Assembly: GCF_964259225.1 (NCBI RefSeq)
Contig: NZ_CAXVKN010000049.1
Direction: 5' to 3' (one strand)
DNA: 18,252 bases
DNA from: Catenibacterium mitsuoka_A
GTDB taxonomy: Bacteria; Bacillota_I; Bacilli_A; Erysipelotrichales; Coprobacillaceae
The notes under the pieces: model-generated
Told to the model about the DNA's origin: nothing
Databases searched by the model: none
Seen by the model: the letters and a program-made list of their open reading frames with translations, nothing else
Shown: one piece after another, positions 1 to 6,572 of the stretch
Position numbering within the stretch: the stretch's first letter is position 1
Layout of the letters: each line of letters begins with the position of its first letter
Program-made: the position numbers and the translations under genes

Positions 1-42
1 CAGCTTCATGAACGCCGTTTAATCGGTGCTTATGAAATTTAA
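1..42 (+). CDS. C-terminal tail of an unidentified protein (partial)
   Basis: Frame 1 of the plus strand is open from the window edge to a TAA at 40-42 and reads QLHERRLIGAYEI. The stretch is clearly richer in G+C than the AT-rich spacer that follows, which suggests coding sequence. A plus-strand gene here would be convergent with fruA, and the hairpin at 139-178 would separate them. Thirteen residues are too few to name a family. The alternative is a minus-strand gene starting at the ATG at 9, but it has no Shine-Dalgarno, so I favour the tail. Confidence 0.35.
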   Translation, partial: QLHERRLIGAYEI

Positions 43-108
43 TTTACACTAACCTGTGGTTTGTGGGTATTCAAATTATATATTTCATAATTTTTAAGTT
101 TTTTACTT

Positions 109-122
109 TTAAAGCGCTTTTT
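109..122. promoter_or_regulatory. cre-like palindrome
   Basis: AAAGCGCTTT (111-120) is the perfect core of many CcpA cre sites; the outer TG/CA pairs are missing. It lies between the left-edge gene tail and the fruA terminator, with no obvious promoter beside it, so its target is unclear. Confidence 0.35.
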
Positions 123-138
123 TGTACCATTGGTGCAT

Positions 139-178
139 AAAAAAAGGAATATCTTGAAAGCATTTTCAACATATTCCT
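139..178 (-). terminator. Rho-independent terminator of the fructose operon
   Basis: A hairpin pairs AGGAATAT (145-152) with ATATTCCT (171-178) and TTGAAA (154-159) with TTTCAA (164-169). Read on the minus strand it is followed by a run of seven T (complement of 139-145). It lies 10 bp past the fruA stop. Confidence 0.85.
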
Positions 179-187
179 GTATTTCTG

Positions 188-2086
188 TTACTTATTTTTC
201 TTTAATGTAGAAAGGATTAAGCATCCTACTACTGCACCAATTGCGATTGAGACTAAATACATTGGCCAGTTACTTACTGTCGCAATAACGAATACACCAC
301 CATGAGGTGCTCTTAATTGACAATTGAAAGCCACTGATAAACCACCAGCAATAGCTGAACCAATAACACATGATGGAATAACATGGATTGGATCATTAGC
401 TGCAAATGGAATAGCCCCTTCAGAGATAAATGATAATCCCATGATATAGTTAACTAATCCAGCATTTCTTTCTTCTTCAGTCCATTTATCTTTGAAGAAT
501 GTAGTTGATAGTGCAATAGCAAGAGGAGGTACCATACCACCAGCCATAACAGCTGCCATTAAGATGTAGTTACCACTTGCAAGTAGTCCTGTAGCTGTGA
601 CATAAGCAGCCTTATTGAATGGACCACCCATATCGATAGACATCATTCCACCTGCAACAACACCAAGAATAATACCATAGTTACCTAAACCACTTAGGAA
701 GTTAGTTAATGCCTGATTGATGATAGACATTAATGGGTTGATTGCACTTGCAAAGATTGCCATTACAAATACACCAAGTAATGGGTATAAAAGGATAGGT
801 TTAACACCATCTAATGATTTTGGCAAGCCTTTAAATACCTTCTTTAGGAATAGAATGATATAACCAGCAACAAAACCATATAATAATGCACCTAAGAAAC
901 CAGGTGTTGCAGCTACTTTAGCAGCACTAGGATCTAAGAATGTAGCACCAGATTTAGCAAGTAAACCACCAGCAAAACCTACAGCTAAACCAGGACGGTC
1001 AGCGATAGACATGGCGATAAATCCAGAAAGGATTGGTAACATCATACCAAATGATACGTTACCCATGTTATTAAACCAAGCAGCAAGAGGTGTAGAAGAA
1101 CCAAACTTAGCCCCTGCACTCTTATCATCTACTAAGAATGAGATGGCAATCATAATACCACCAGCTACTACGAATGGTAACATATGACTTACACCATTCA
1201 TTAAGTGCTTATAGAAACTTCTACCAGCACTTTCATTTGATACTGCTTCTTTAGCATCAGCACTTGCATGATAGATAGGTGCTTCACCATTTTTAATCTT
1301 ATTAATTAATTCTTCAGGATGACGGATTCCTTCAGTAACTGGAACGATTAATACTGGCTTACCATCAAAACGAGCCATTTCTACGTTCTTATCTGCTGCA
1401 ACGATAATACCATCACATGTTTTAATTTCATCTGCAGTTAAAGCATTTCCAATACCTTCAGAACCATTTGTTTCTGCCTTTAATGGATAACCAAGCTTTT
1501 CACCTGCTTTAGTTAAGTTTTCTGCAGCCATGAAAGTATGCGCAATACCTGTAGGACAGGCAGTAACAGCTAATACTTTATATCCAGTAGTGACTGGAGC
1601 TTCTGCTTCTTTTGCTTCTTCAGCATCTTTTTCTGCTTCCTTCTTATCGATCATGCTTAAGAATTCTTCTGGAGTCTTCGCATTTAATAAATCTTTACGG
1701 AAACCTTCATCCATTAATAATGCGGATAACTTAGCTAATGCCTGTAAATGAGTGCTTCCTCCATCAGCTGGAGCTGCAATCATAAAGAATAGGTGAGCAG
1801 GCTGACCATCTAATGATTCATAATCTACACCATTAGGCACAGTCATAGCTGCTAACCCTGGTGCTTTTACTGCTGCAACCTGAGCATGAGGAATCGCAAT
1901 TCCTTCACCAATACCAGTAGAAGTCAGTGCTTCACGGGCTAAAATACCTTCTTTGTATGCATCCTTGTCTGAAATCTTACCAGTTGCACACATTAAATCA
2001 ATAAGCTTGTTGATTGCTTCATCTTTTGAACTCACTGAGACATTTAATTCAATGCCCTTTAAGTCCAATAACTCAGTAATTTTCAT
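188..2086 (-). CDS. fruA: PTS fructose transporter, EIIABC fusion
   Basis: Fructose permease of the phosphotransferase system; imports fructose and delivers fructose 1-phosphate to the cytoplasm. Order is EIIA, EIIB, EIIC. EIIA carries the phospho-accepting His in GIAIPHAQ (about residue 67), then comes an acidic Glu/Ala/Lys linker. EIIB has the Cys loop VTACPTGIAHTF (about residue 177). The multi-spanning EIIC domain begins near FYKHLMNGVSHMLPFVVAGG. The length of 632 residues is usual for fused FruA. The start at 2086 is chosen because GGGAG lies 11-12 nt upstream and the EIIA fold begins at MKITELL. A longer frame to 2119 runs back into fruK and is unlikely. The start is 5 bp from the fruK stop, so the two are cotranscribed and probably translationally coupled. 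Sugar specificity is inferred from the pairing with fruK. Confidence 0.93.
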   Translation of the reverse strand: MKITELLDLKGIELNVSVSSKDEAINKLIDLMCATGKISDKDAYKEGILAREALTSTGIGEGIAIPHAQVAAVKAPGLAAMTVPNGVDYESLDGQPAHLFFMIAAPADGGSTHLQALAKLSALLMDEGFRKDLLNAKTPEEFLSMIDKKEAEKDAEEAKEAEAPVTTGYKVLAVTACPTGIAHTFMAAENLTKAGEKLGYPLKAETNGSEGIGNALTADEIKTCDGIIVAADKNVEMARFDGKPVLIVPVTEGIRHPEELINKIKNGEAPIYHASADAKEAVSNESAGRSFYKHLMNGVSHMLPFVVAGGIMIAISFLVDDKSAGAKFGSSTPLAAWFNNMGNVSFGMMLPILSGFIAMSIADRPGLAVGFAGGLLAKSGATFLDPSAAKVAATPGFLGALLYGFVAGYIILFLKKVFKGLPKSLDGVKPILLYPLLGVFVMAIFASAINPLMSIINQALTNFLSGLGNYGIILGVVAGGMMSIDMGGPFNKAAYVTATGLLASGNYILMAAVMAGGMVPPLAIALSTTFFKDKWTEEERNAGLVNYIMGLSFISEGAIPFAANDPIHVIPSCVIGSAIAGGLSVAFNCQLRAPHGGVFVIATVSNWPMYLVSIAIGAVVGCLILSTLKKNK

Positions 2087-2091
2087 ATTGT

Positions 2092-3006
2092 TTATTCTCC
2101 CTTTAATTGTGCGAGACATTCATCAATGAAGTCTCTTTTTGCAAGTGAATATGAGAATGCTGTTGCTCCACCACATGCAGTACCAAGTGCTAAAGCTTCA
2201 TCATAATCTCCATTATTTAAATAACCAGCCACAAAACCAGCTACCATTGAATCACCAGCACCTACGGAGTTCTTTACTGTACCCTTACATACACCTAAAC
2301 GATGTGTATTGCCATTTTCATCTACTAATAAAGAACCATCACCAGCTAGTGAAATCAATACATTACGAGCACCCATTTCCTGTAGCTTATTTGCATACTT
2401 CACTAGATCCTCTTCAGTTTCTAACTTAACATCAAAGATTTCTTCAATTTCATGATTATTAGGTTTAATCAAGAATGGATGATAAGCTAATACATTAACT
2501 AATAGCTGTCCAGTTGCATCTACTACAAACAAGATACCCTTGTCCTGTAATCTTTCTAGAATTTCTTCATAGATTGTAGGACTGATGCATTTAGGAATAG
2601 AACCAGAAAGTACTAAGACATCACCTTCTTTTAATGTATCAAGTTTTTTAAATAACTTTTCTACATCTTCATCAGTGATTTGAGGCCCCATACCATTGAT
2701 TTCTGTTTCTTCATCACTACGCATCTTTACATTAATACGTGACATACCTTTTTCTACCTTGATGAAATCAGTCTTGATATCATACTCACTCTTAGCACGA
2801 CGTACAATTTCATCACCAGTAAAACCAGCTACAAAACCTAAAGCCTCAGATTCATAACCTAACTCTTTAAGAATTGCGGAAACATTAATGCCCTTACCTC
2901 CACAGAAGATATGTTCTTCACATACTCTGTTGACTAATCCCTGTTGGAAATGATCAACTGTAATAACATAATCTAATGCAGGATTAAAAGTAATTGTGTA
3001 AATCAT
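2092..3006 (-). CDS. fruK: 1-phosphofructokinase (PfkB family)
   Basis: Phosphorylates fructose 1-phosphate to fructose 1,6-bisphosphate, feeding glycolysis. The 304-residue protein shows both PfkB signatures: GGKGINVSAILKELG at residues 36-50 (substrate side) and NSVGAGDSMVAGF at 246-258, where D252 is the expected catalytic base and GAGD forms the anion hole. Length is normal for FruK. The ATG at 3006 has AAAGGAG 9 nt upstream. It is first in the operon fruK-fruA; its stop is 5 bp before the fruA start and its last codons carry the fruA Shine-Dalgarno. No FruR (DeoR-type) gene is in front, as is common; an RpiR-type regulator sits there instead. Tagatose-6-phosphate kinase (LacC) is a related alternative, but the adjoining fructose EIIABC argues for FruK. 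Confidence 0.93.
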   Translation of the reverse strand: MIYTITFNPALDYVITVDHFQQGLVNRVCEEHIFCGGKGINVSAILKELGYESEALGFVAGFTGDEIVRRAKSEYDIKTDFIKVEKGMSRINVKMRSDEETEINGMGPQITDEDVEKLFKKLDTLKEGDVLVLSGSIPKCISPTIYEEILERLQDKGILFVVDATGQLLVNVLAYHPFLIKPNNHEIEEIFDVKLETEEDLVKYANKLQEMGARNVLISLAGDGSLLVDENGNTHRLGVCKGTVKNSVGAGDSMVAGFVAGYLNNGDYDEALALGTACGGATAFSYSLAKRDFIDECLAQLKGE

Positions 3007-3024
3007 TTACATAATCTCCTTTTT

Positions 3025-3047
3025 CTGTAAAAATATTTTTATTACAG
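3025..3047. promoter_or_regulatory. Candidate operator in the fruK leader
   Basis: CTGTA (3025-3029) and TACAG (3043-3047) flank a self-complementary AAAAATATTTTT (3029-3040), giving an imperfect palindrome. It begins about where fruK transcription should start, a roadblock position for a repressor. The binding protein is unknown. Confidence 0.45.
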
Positions 3048-3051
3048 CGCT

Positions 3052-3081
3052 ATTATATGATGTAAAGGGTTTCTTTGTCAA
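3052..3081 (-). promoter_or_regulatory. Sigma-A promoter of fruK-fruA
   Basis: TTGACA (3076-3081) and TATAAT (3052-3057), both perfect hexamers, are spaced 18 bp apart. Transcription would start near 3045, about 40 nt before the fruK ATG. Confidence 0.85.
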
Positions 3082-3118
3082 TAGATTTCATATAAATAAT
3101 TTACTTTGTATAATGCTA

Positions 3119-3164
3119 AAAAAGTATGATAATTAGATGTAAAAACATCTTTGTCATACTTTTT
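3119..3164 (-). terminator. Rho-independent terminator of the RpiR-family gene
   Basis: AAAAAGTATGA (3119-3129) pairs with TCATACTTTTT (3154-3164). An inner stem AGATGT/ACATCT closes an AAAA loop (3141-3144). Read on the minus strand it ends in a T run, 26 bp after the regulator's stop. Confidence 0.8.
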
Positions 3165-3190
3165 CTGTTATCGGTCACTATACTAATATA

Positions 3191-4033
3191 TTATCTCTTA
3201 TCTACCGCAAACATCTCTTCACACTGAATCATAGACTTATGTGCATTCTCTACCATCACTGTTAAGAATAAGAATATAATCTCTATAACAGTCATTGCAG
3301 AAACTCTAGAAAAACAGAATTCATCAAGAAAAAGCTTTTCTCTTGTTGCAGTTGTAATATGATATTGTACTTCTTCTCCGATAGCAGAATGAGCACTATT
3401 AGTAATACCTAAAGTCATAGCCCCATTCTTATTGGCAATCTTAACTGCTTCTAATACTTTATCTGATTCACCTGAGTTGCTAATTGCGATCAGTAGATCT
3501 CCTTTACCTAAAGTAAAAGAATAAGATAACTGTGTTTCCCATATAGTACCTGCAGTTGTAGGAATACCTAATTCATTGAACTTAAAAGCTGCATCAATGG
3601 CCACAGGAATCGTATTTCCTACTGCGACTATTTGTACCCTAGAAGCATCTCTAATACCCTCTAAAATCGCTTTAAATTCGTCTGTATTGATCTGATTTAC
3701 TGTCTGTTTCAGTTCAGTAATCTTATTCGCAAGAATATTCTGTAATGATTGTGGTATATCTTCTAATGATATTTCATTAGATATTTCCCCACTCTTATGT
3801 GTATCCACTAATTCCTGTGCTAAAGAAATCTTTAACTGGGCAAACCCCTTTAAACCTACCTTACGACAAAATCTAGATACAGATGCAATAGATACATCAC
3901 TTGTTTCTGCAAGTTCAGATACAGTCATATCTACGACTTCTTTTGGATTATTTAATATATACTTCGCAATCTTCTTTTCAGCATCAAATAACTGATCATA
4001 TAACACAGTAATATTATCTAATACACTTCCCAT
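3191..4033 (-). CDS. MurR/RpiR family transcriptional regulator with SIS domain
   Basis: Cytoplasmic regulator that normally senses a phosphosugar. The N-terminal HTH_6 domain occupies about residues 1-75, with the recognition region SELAETSDVSIASVSRFCRK. A SIS sugar-phosphate domain follows from about residue 120, with VQIVAVGNT and LLIAISNSGESDKVLEAV as its glycine- and serine-rich loops. The 280 residues are typical of the family. The start at 4033 is chosen over the ATG at 4051 because AAAGGAGA (4041-4048) sits just upstream of it and overlaps the earlier ATG. The gene is monocistronic, with its own promoter and terminator. It lies upstream of and parallel to fruK-fruA, so regulation of fructose genes is a reasonable guess, but nothing in the sequence proves the ligand or the targets. 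Confidence 0.88.
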   Translation of the reverse strand: MGSVLDNITVLYDQLFDAEKKIAKYILNNPKEVVDMTVSELAETSDVSIASVSRFCRKVGLKGFAQLKISLAQELVDTHKSGEISNEISLEDIPQSLQNILANKITELKQTVNQINTDEFKAILEGIRDASRVQIVAVGNTIPVAIDAAFKFNELGIPTTAGTIWETQLSYSFTLGKGDLLIAISNSGESDKVLEAVKIANKNGAMTLGITNSAHSAIGEEVQYHITTATREKLFLDEFCFSRVSAMTVIEIIFLFLTVMVENAHKSMIQCEEMFAVDKR

Positions 4034-4071
4034 TTTTAATTCTCCTTTCATAATGAAATTCCTTACATCAT

Positions 4072-4101
4072 CATGTTAACATGAAAAAAATGTTTTCACA
4101 A
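4072..4101 (-). promoter_or_regulatory. Promoter of the RpiR-family gene with overlapping palindrome
   Basis: TTGTGA (4096-4101), a 17-bp spacer and TAACAT (4073-4078) preceded by TGT form an extended -10 promoter. The perfect palindrome CATGTTAACATG (4072-4083) covers the -10, and an inverted pair TGAAAA/TTTTCA (4082-4087, 4093-4098) fills the spacer. These are candidate autoregulatory sites. Confidence 0.55.
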
Positions 4102-4277
4102 ACAAATAAAGAAAATAAGAGGAACATAGATATATACCGTTTATTTACGATGCCTCATACAAATAATTTGTATCTGTTATCTTTTTTAACATTAATCATA
4201 TCAGTATCATACCAATATATTAATGTATATTTCAGAACTGTAATAATTAACAACTTATTCCTGCCTATAGTTTTCTA

Positions 4278-4286
4278 TGATATAAA
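4278..4286 (+). promoter_or_regulatory. Extended -10 promoter of toxin copy 1
   Basis: TGA followed by TATAAA; no good -35. The same TGn plus TATAAT/TATAAA layout recurs in all three copies, at 4748-4756 and 12371-12379. The start would be near 4293, right at the leader block GGAACAGCC. Confidence 0.6.
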
Positions 4287-4393
4287 TCAGATATGGAACA
4301 GCCGTATACGGTAGGTGGTTATCCTTGGTCGTCATGACGAAGGGACGCATTCCTTCGCAAGCTTCTATTATAAGTGAACGGAGGTGATGCCTA

Positions 4394-4510
4394 ATGACAG
4401 CATATGAAGTAGTCATGATTGTGTTGACTTGCTTAACATCAATCATATCTTTGTTTAGTCTTGTTGTTAGATTGCTTCTTATTATCATTGATAAGAACGC
4501 AAAAAAATAA
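4394..4510 (+). CDS. Small hydrophobic toxin peptide, copy 1 (holin-like/TxpA-type)
   Basis: A 38-residue peptide starting MTAYEVVMIVL and ending IIDKNAKK: a short polar N-terminus, one long membrane-spanning stretch (about residues 6-32) with a single Arg near residue 26, and a basic tail. This plan matches putative holin-like and TxpA/Bsr-type type I toxins, which insert into the cytoplasmic membrane. The start is fixed by GGAGGTGAT (4380-4388), almost a full anti-16S match. The leader from about 4293 to 4393 is long and palindrome-rich, as expected when translation is RNA-controlled. The convergent antisense RNA ends inside the last Lys codons. It differs from copy 2 at three residues and from copy 3 at eleven, all compatible with a membrane helix. 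Toxicity is inferred, not shown; a small regulatory membrane peptide is the main alternative. Confidence 0.8.
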   Translation: MTAYEVVMIVLTCLTSIISLFSLVVRLLLIIIDKNAKK

Positions 4511-4594
4511 CTACCTCGCTCCCGGAAAAGTTTGAGGTAGTCATTTACTAAAAACAAATCCAAGGACAACCGCTTACTGGCTGTTCCTCTTTTC
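4500..4594 (-). ncRNA. Antisense antitoxin RNA, copy 1
   Basis: Predicted RNA of about 95 nt from the promoter at 4601-4629. It begins with a hairpin built on GGAACAGCC and GGTTGTCC and ends at a terminator stem ACTACCTC/GAGGTAGT followed by a run of seven T (complement of 4501-4507). Those T are the antisense of the toxin's AAA AAA codons, so the two transcripts overlap at their 3' parts, as in TxpA/RatA and BsrG/SR4 systems. It would pair with the toxin mRNA 3' region and lead to its decay; this mechanism is inferred. Confidence 0.7.
4564..4593 (+). terminator. Probable terminator of toxin mRNA, copy 1
   Basis: GGACAACC pairs imperfectly with GGCTGTTCC across a GCTTACT loop and is followed by TCTTTT. 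The same arrangement occurs near 5040-5067 and 12659-12688. The upstream hairpin near 4508-4542 lacks a good T run on the plus strand, so I place the toxin mRNA end here. Confidence 0.5.
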
Positions 4595-4600
4595 GTCTTC

Positions 4601-4629
4601 ATTATAGTTTACAATCAAACTAAAGTCAA
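4601..4629 (-). promoter_or_regulatory. Antitoxin RNA promoter, copy 1
   Basis: TTGACT (4624-4629), 17 bp, TATAAT (4601-4606). It is near-consensus and much stronger than the toxin promoter. Confidence 0.8.
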
Positions 4630-4747
4630 TATATACATCTTTTTTAGGATTAATCTGAGAATTTCTCATATCAATATCATACCAATATATTAATGTATAT
4701 TTCAGAATTGTAATAATTAACAGCTTATTCCAAGCTATAGATTTTCA

Positions 4748-4756
4748 TGGTATAAT
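4748..4756 (+). promoter_or_regulatory. Extended -10 promoter of toxin copy 2
   Basis: TGG plus a perfect TATAAT (4751-4756). A weak -35-like TTCCAA lies 17 bp upstream. Confidence 0.6.
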
Positions 4757-4866
4757 TCAGACATGGAACAGCCGTATACGGTAGGTGGTTATCCTTGGTC
4801 GTCATGACGAAGGGACGCAACCCTTCGCAAACTTCTATCAAAAGTTGTGAACGGAGGTGATGCCTA

Positions 4867-4983
4867 ATGACAGCATATGAAGTAGTCATAATTGTGTTGA
4901 CTTGCTTAACATTAATCATATCTTTGTTTAGTCTTGTTGTTAGATTGCTTCTTGTCATTATTGATAAGAACGCAAAAAAATAA
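4867..4983 (+). CDS. Small hydrophobic toxin peptide, copy 2
   Basis: 38 residues, beginning MTAYEVVIIVL and ending VIIDKNAKK, with one predicted membrane helix and a basic tail. It differs from copy 1 only at residues 8 (Ile for Met), 16 (Leu for Ser) and 30 (Val for Ile), all keeping hydrophobicity, so both copies look maintained rather than decaying. GGAGGTGAT at 4853-4861 sets the start. The stop at 4981-4983 lies within the shared hairpin. The function is inferred as for copy 1. Confidence 0.8.
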   Translation: MTAYEVVIIVLTCLTLIISLFSLVVRLLLVIIDKNAKK

Positions 4984-5069
4984 CTACCTCAGCCTCTGGT
5001 AAAGTTTAAGGTAGTTATTTACCAAAAAACAAATCCAAGGACAACCGCTTACTGGCTGTTCCTCTTTTC
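4973..5069 (-). ncRNA. Antisense antitoxin RNA, copy 2
   Basis: Same architecture as copy 1. Here the terminator stem is a perfect 12-bp pairing of AAATAACTACCT with AGGTAGTTATTT, and the T run is the complement of 4974-4980. The LCP gene reads in the same direction and ends only 13 bp before this RNA's -35 box. Confidence 0.7.
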
Positions 5070-5075
5070 GTTTAC

Positions 5076-5104
5076 ATTATAGTTTATTTACAAAACAAAA
5101 TCAA
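5076..5104 (-). promoter_or_regulatory. Antitoxin RNA promoter, copy 2
   Basis: TTGATT (5099-5104), 17 bp, TATAAT (5076-5081). Confidence 0.75.
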
Positions 5105-5117
5105 TATATACATCTGC

Positions 5118-6572
5118 TTACTCTACAGTGAATTCTTCACCCTTCAACATTTTCTTAATATACTGTTTATTCTGTTCTACACTATTTTCATCAGGAATAA
5201 GGTAATAAAGTCTTGTATCAGGCATATAATATCCACCCTTCATCATAAGACCATTACCTGCTACCATAGAAGACTGGAATGACCATGAAGCATTAGTATT
5301 TAACTGATCATTCGCAATTCTAGCCATTTCATTCATCGGCATATCAGTCACAAATGTACCTTCAATAGATTTTAAGATATCAGTATAATGTGTAATAATT
5401 GCTGGACTTGCCATCTTTCTAATAATAGCCTGTAATACTGCCTGCTGGTTCTGTGCTCTATGACGATCACCTGTAGTATAGGCATGTCTTTCTCTAGAGA
5501 AGGCTAAAGCCATTTGACCATTCATATGGTTCCATCCTTCTTTAATAGGTTCTCCATTCCATACAGATAAGTCTTTATCTGAATAAACATCAACACCACC
5601 TAAGGCATCTACTACTTCTACTAATGATTCAAAGTTAACTCTTGCATAATAACTAATATCTACATCCAAGAAGTTTTCTACTGTTTTAACTGTATTTTGT
5701 GTCCCTGTTAAACCAGAATGTGTTAGTTTATCTTTCTGAGAAGCATCTGCTAAAGTTACATAAGCATCTCTAGGAATACTAGTCAATAATACTTTATGTT
5801 CAGGAACATTAATAGTCATTAAGATATTTACATCACTACGTGATACTTCCTGTACACTGCCACGAGAATCAATACCAGAAATATATACACAGAAGGGATC
5901 CTTTAATACATCCAATGTCTTTTCTTCTTTAATCTTATTGTATGATTTAAACTTTGTTGTCCAGATGACTCTTGTATCTTTATCAAAGTTCTTTTTATAG
6001 TCTGTAACTAGATCTCTAGAACCTTCATTAATAAGTATTGCATCTACCTTTTTATCATATAATGCATCTACAATCGCTTCTACACCATATAACTCACTCA
6101 CACCATAGTTAGATACTTTCTTACTTAAACGGTTCAATGCTTCATTTATTTTAGTTCCATTAGGGTTATATCCTACTGTCTTCTTTAAGAGATCATTCAT
6201 CTTTTTGTATTTACTATTCTTTCTAACTACTAGTGAATATGTTACATAATCATATTCGCTAGTTACTTTATTATAGGCTGCTTTACCAGACTGGATAAAG
6301 ATACATCCTATAATTAAGAATATACTAATAATGGCGGAAATGATCTTACCTGCAAGAGGTCTTTTCTGTACCTTTCTAGATACAATAGGTCCTGGTTTTG
6401 CGACCAAATAGACAAGTAGTGCAAGTACTGCCAAGAAAGAACCTATCACTATCAAATAACGCATAGGTAAAACTTTTACAAATATGATACTAATCATAAG
6501 TATGATGCTTAATACTATCTGAACACCGATAATAAAACGATGATCAGTCATGAACCCCAATTTCTTTTTCAT
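5118..6572 (-). CDS. LytR-CpsA-Psr (LCP) family protein with an extra extracellular domain
   Basis: LCP proteins transfer undecaprenyl-linked polymers such as teichoic acids or capsule onto peptidoglycan outside the membrane. The 484 residues start with three hydrophobic segments (about 12-32, 38-58, 74-94). Residues about 105-215 resemble a small solute-binding-like module (YSLVVRKNS, KVDAILINEG). The LCP catalytic domain follows at about 228-390. Its conserved charged residues are visible: D235 and R237 in GIDSRG, R245/D247 in SRSD, R268/D269 in SIPRDA, and R360, R362, D369, R370, R372 in the FSRERHAYTTGDRHR segment, which bind the pyrophosphate lipid. The Shine-Dalgarno GGGAG (6582-6586) sets the start. 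No terminator of its own is visible; the next stop signal downstream is inside toxin-antitoxin copy 2. Confidence 0.9.
   Translation of the reverse strand: MKKKLGFMTDHRFIIGVQIVLSIILMISIIFVKVLPMRYLIVIGSFLAVLALLVYLVAKPGPIVSRKVQKRPLAGKIISAIISIFLIIGCIFIQSGKAAYNKVTSEYDYVTYSLVVRKNSKYKKMNDLLKKTVGYNPNGTKINEALNRLSKKVSNYGVSELYGVEAIVDALYDKKVDAILINEGSRDLVTDYKKNFDKDTRVIWTTKFKSYNKIKEEKTLDVLKDPFCVYISGIDSRGSVQEVSRSDVNILMTINVPEHKVLLTSIPRDAYVTLADASQKDKLTHSGLTGTQNTVKTVENFLDVDISYYARVNFESLVEVVDALGGVDVYSDKDLSVWNGEPIKEGWNHMNGQMALAFSRERHAYTTGDRHRAQNQQAVLQAIIRKMASPAIITHYTDILKSIEGTFVTDMPMNEMARIANDQLNTNASWSFQSSMVAGNGLMMKGGYYMPDTRLYYLIPDENSVEQNKQYIKKMLKGEEFTVE

Larger units (their letters stand above)
4195..4637. repeat. 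Type I toxin-antitoxin element, copy 1
   Basis: A unit of about 440 bp is repeated in tandem at 4668-5113 (offset 470-473 bp) and dispersed at 12299-12735. Each copy contains, left to right: an extended -10 promoter, a long structured 5' leader, a strong Shine-Dalgarno, a 38-codon toxin ORF, a hairpin shared by both strands, a second hairpin, and a convergent consensus promoter. Copies 1 and 2 are nearly identical throughout, including the AT-rich left flank. Long reverse-strand ORFs over the toxins are shadows. Confidence 0.85.
4668..5113. repeat. Type I toxin-antitoxin element, copy 2
   Basis: Tandem partner of copy 1 with the same internal order and nearly the same sequence. Differences are a short insertion in the leader before the Shine-Dalgarno and a diverged right edge. 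It ends against the stop codon of the LCP gene. Confidence 0.85.

Noticed and set aside
2139..2429. Plus-strand ORF within fruK (and others within fruA, GH84 and the antiterminator gene)
   Set aside because: They are unlikely low-complexity proteins on the reverse of confident genes, without ribosome binding sites.
4081..4314. Plus-strand ORF of 77 codons upstream of toxin copy 1
   Set aside because: It has no ribosome binding site, covers the RpiR-gene promoter and the AT-rich repeat flank, and is not preserved in the other copies.
4255..4602. Minus-strand ORF of 115 codons over toxin copy 1, with similar ones at 4725-4958 and 12412-12648
   Set aside because: They are antisense to the toxin ORF, lack a Shine-Dalgarno, change length between copies and cross the antitoxin terminator. 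Their similarity only reflects the repeat.
4195..5113. CRISPR array or insertion sequence as explanation of the tandem repeat
   Set aside because: The units are about 440 bp with only two tandem copies, no spacer pattern, no transposase and no terminal inverted repeats. Internal promoters and a conserved peptide explain them better.
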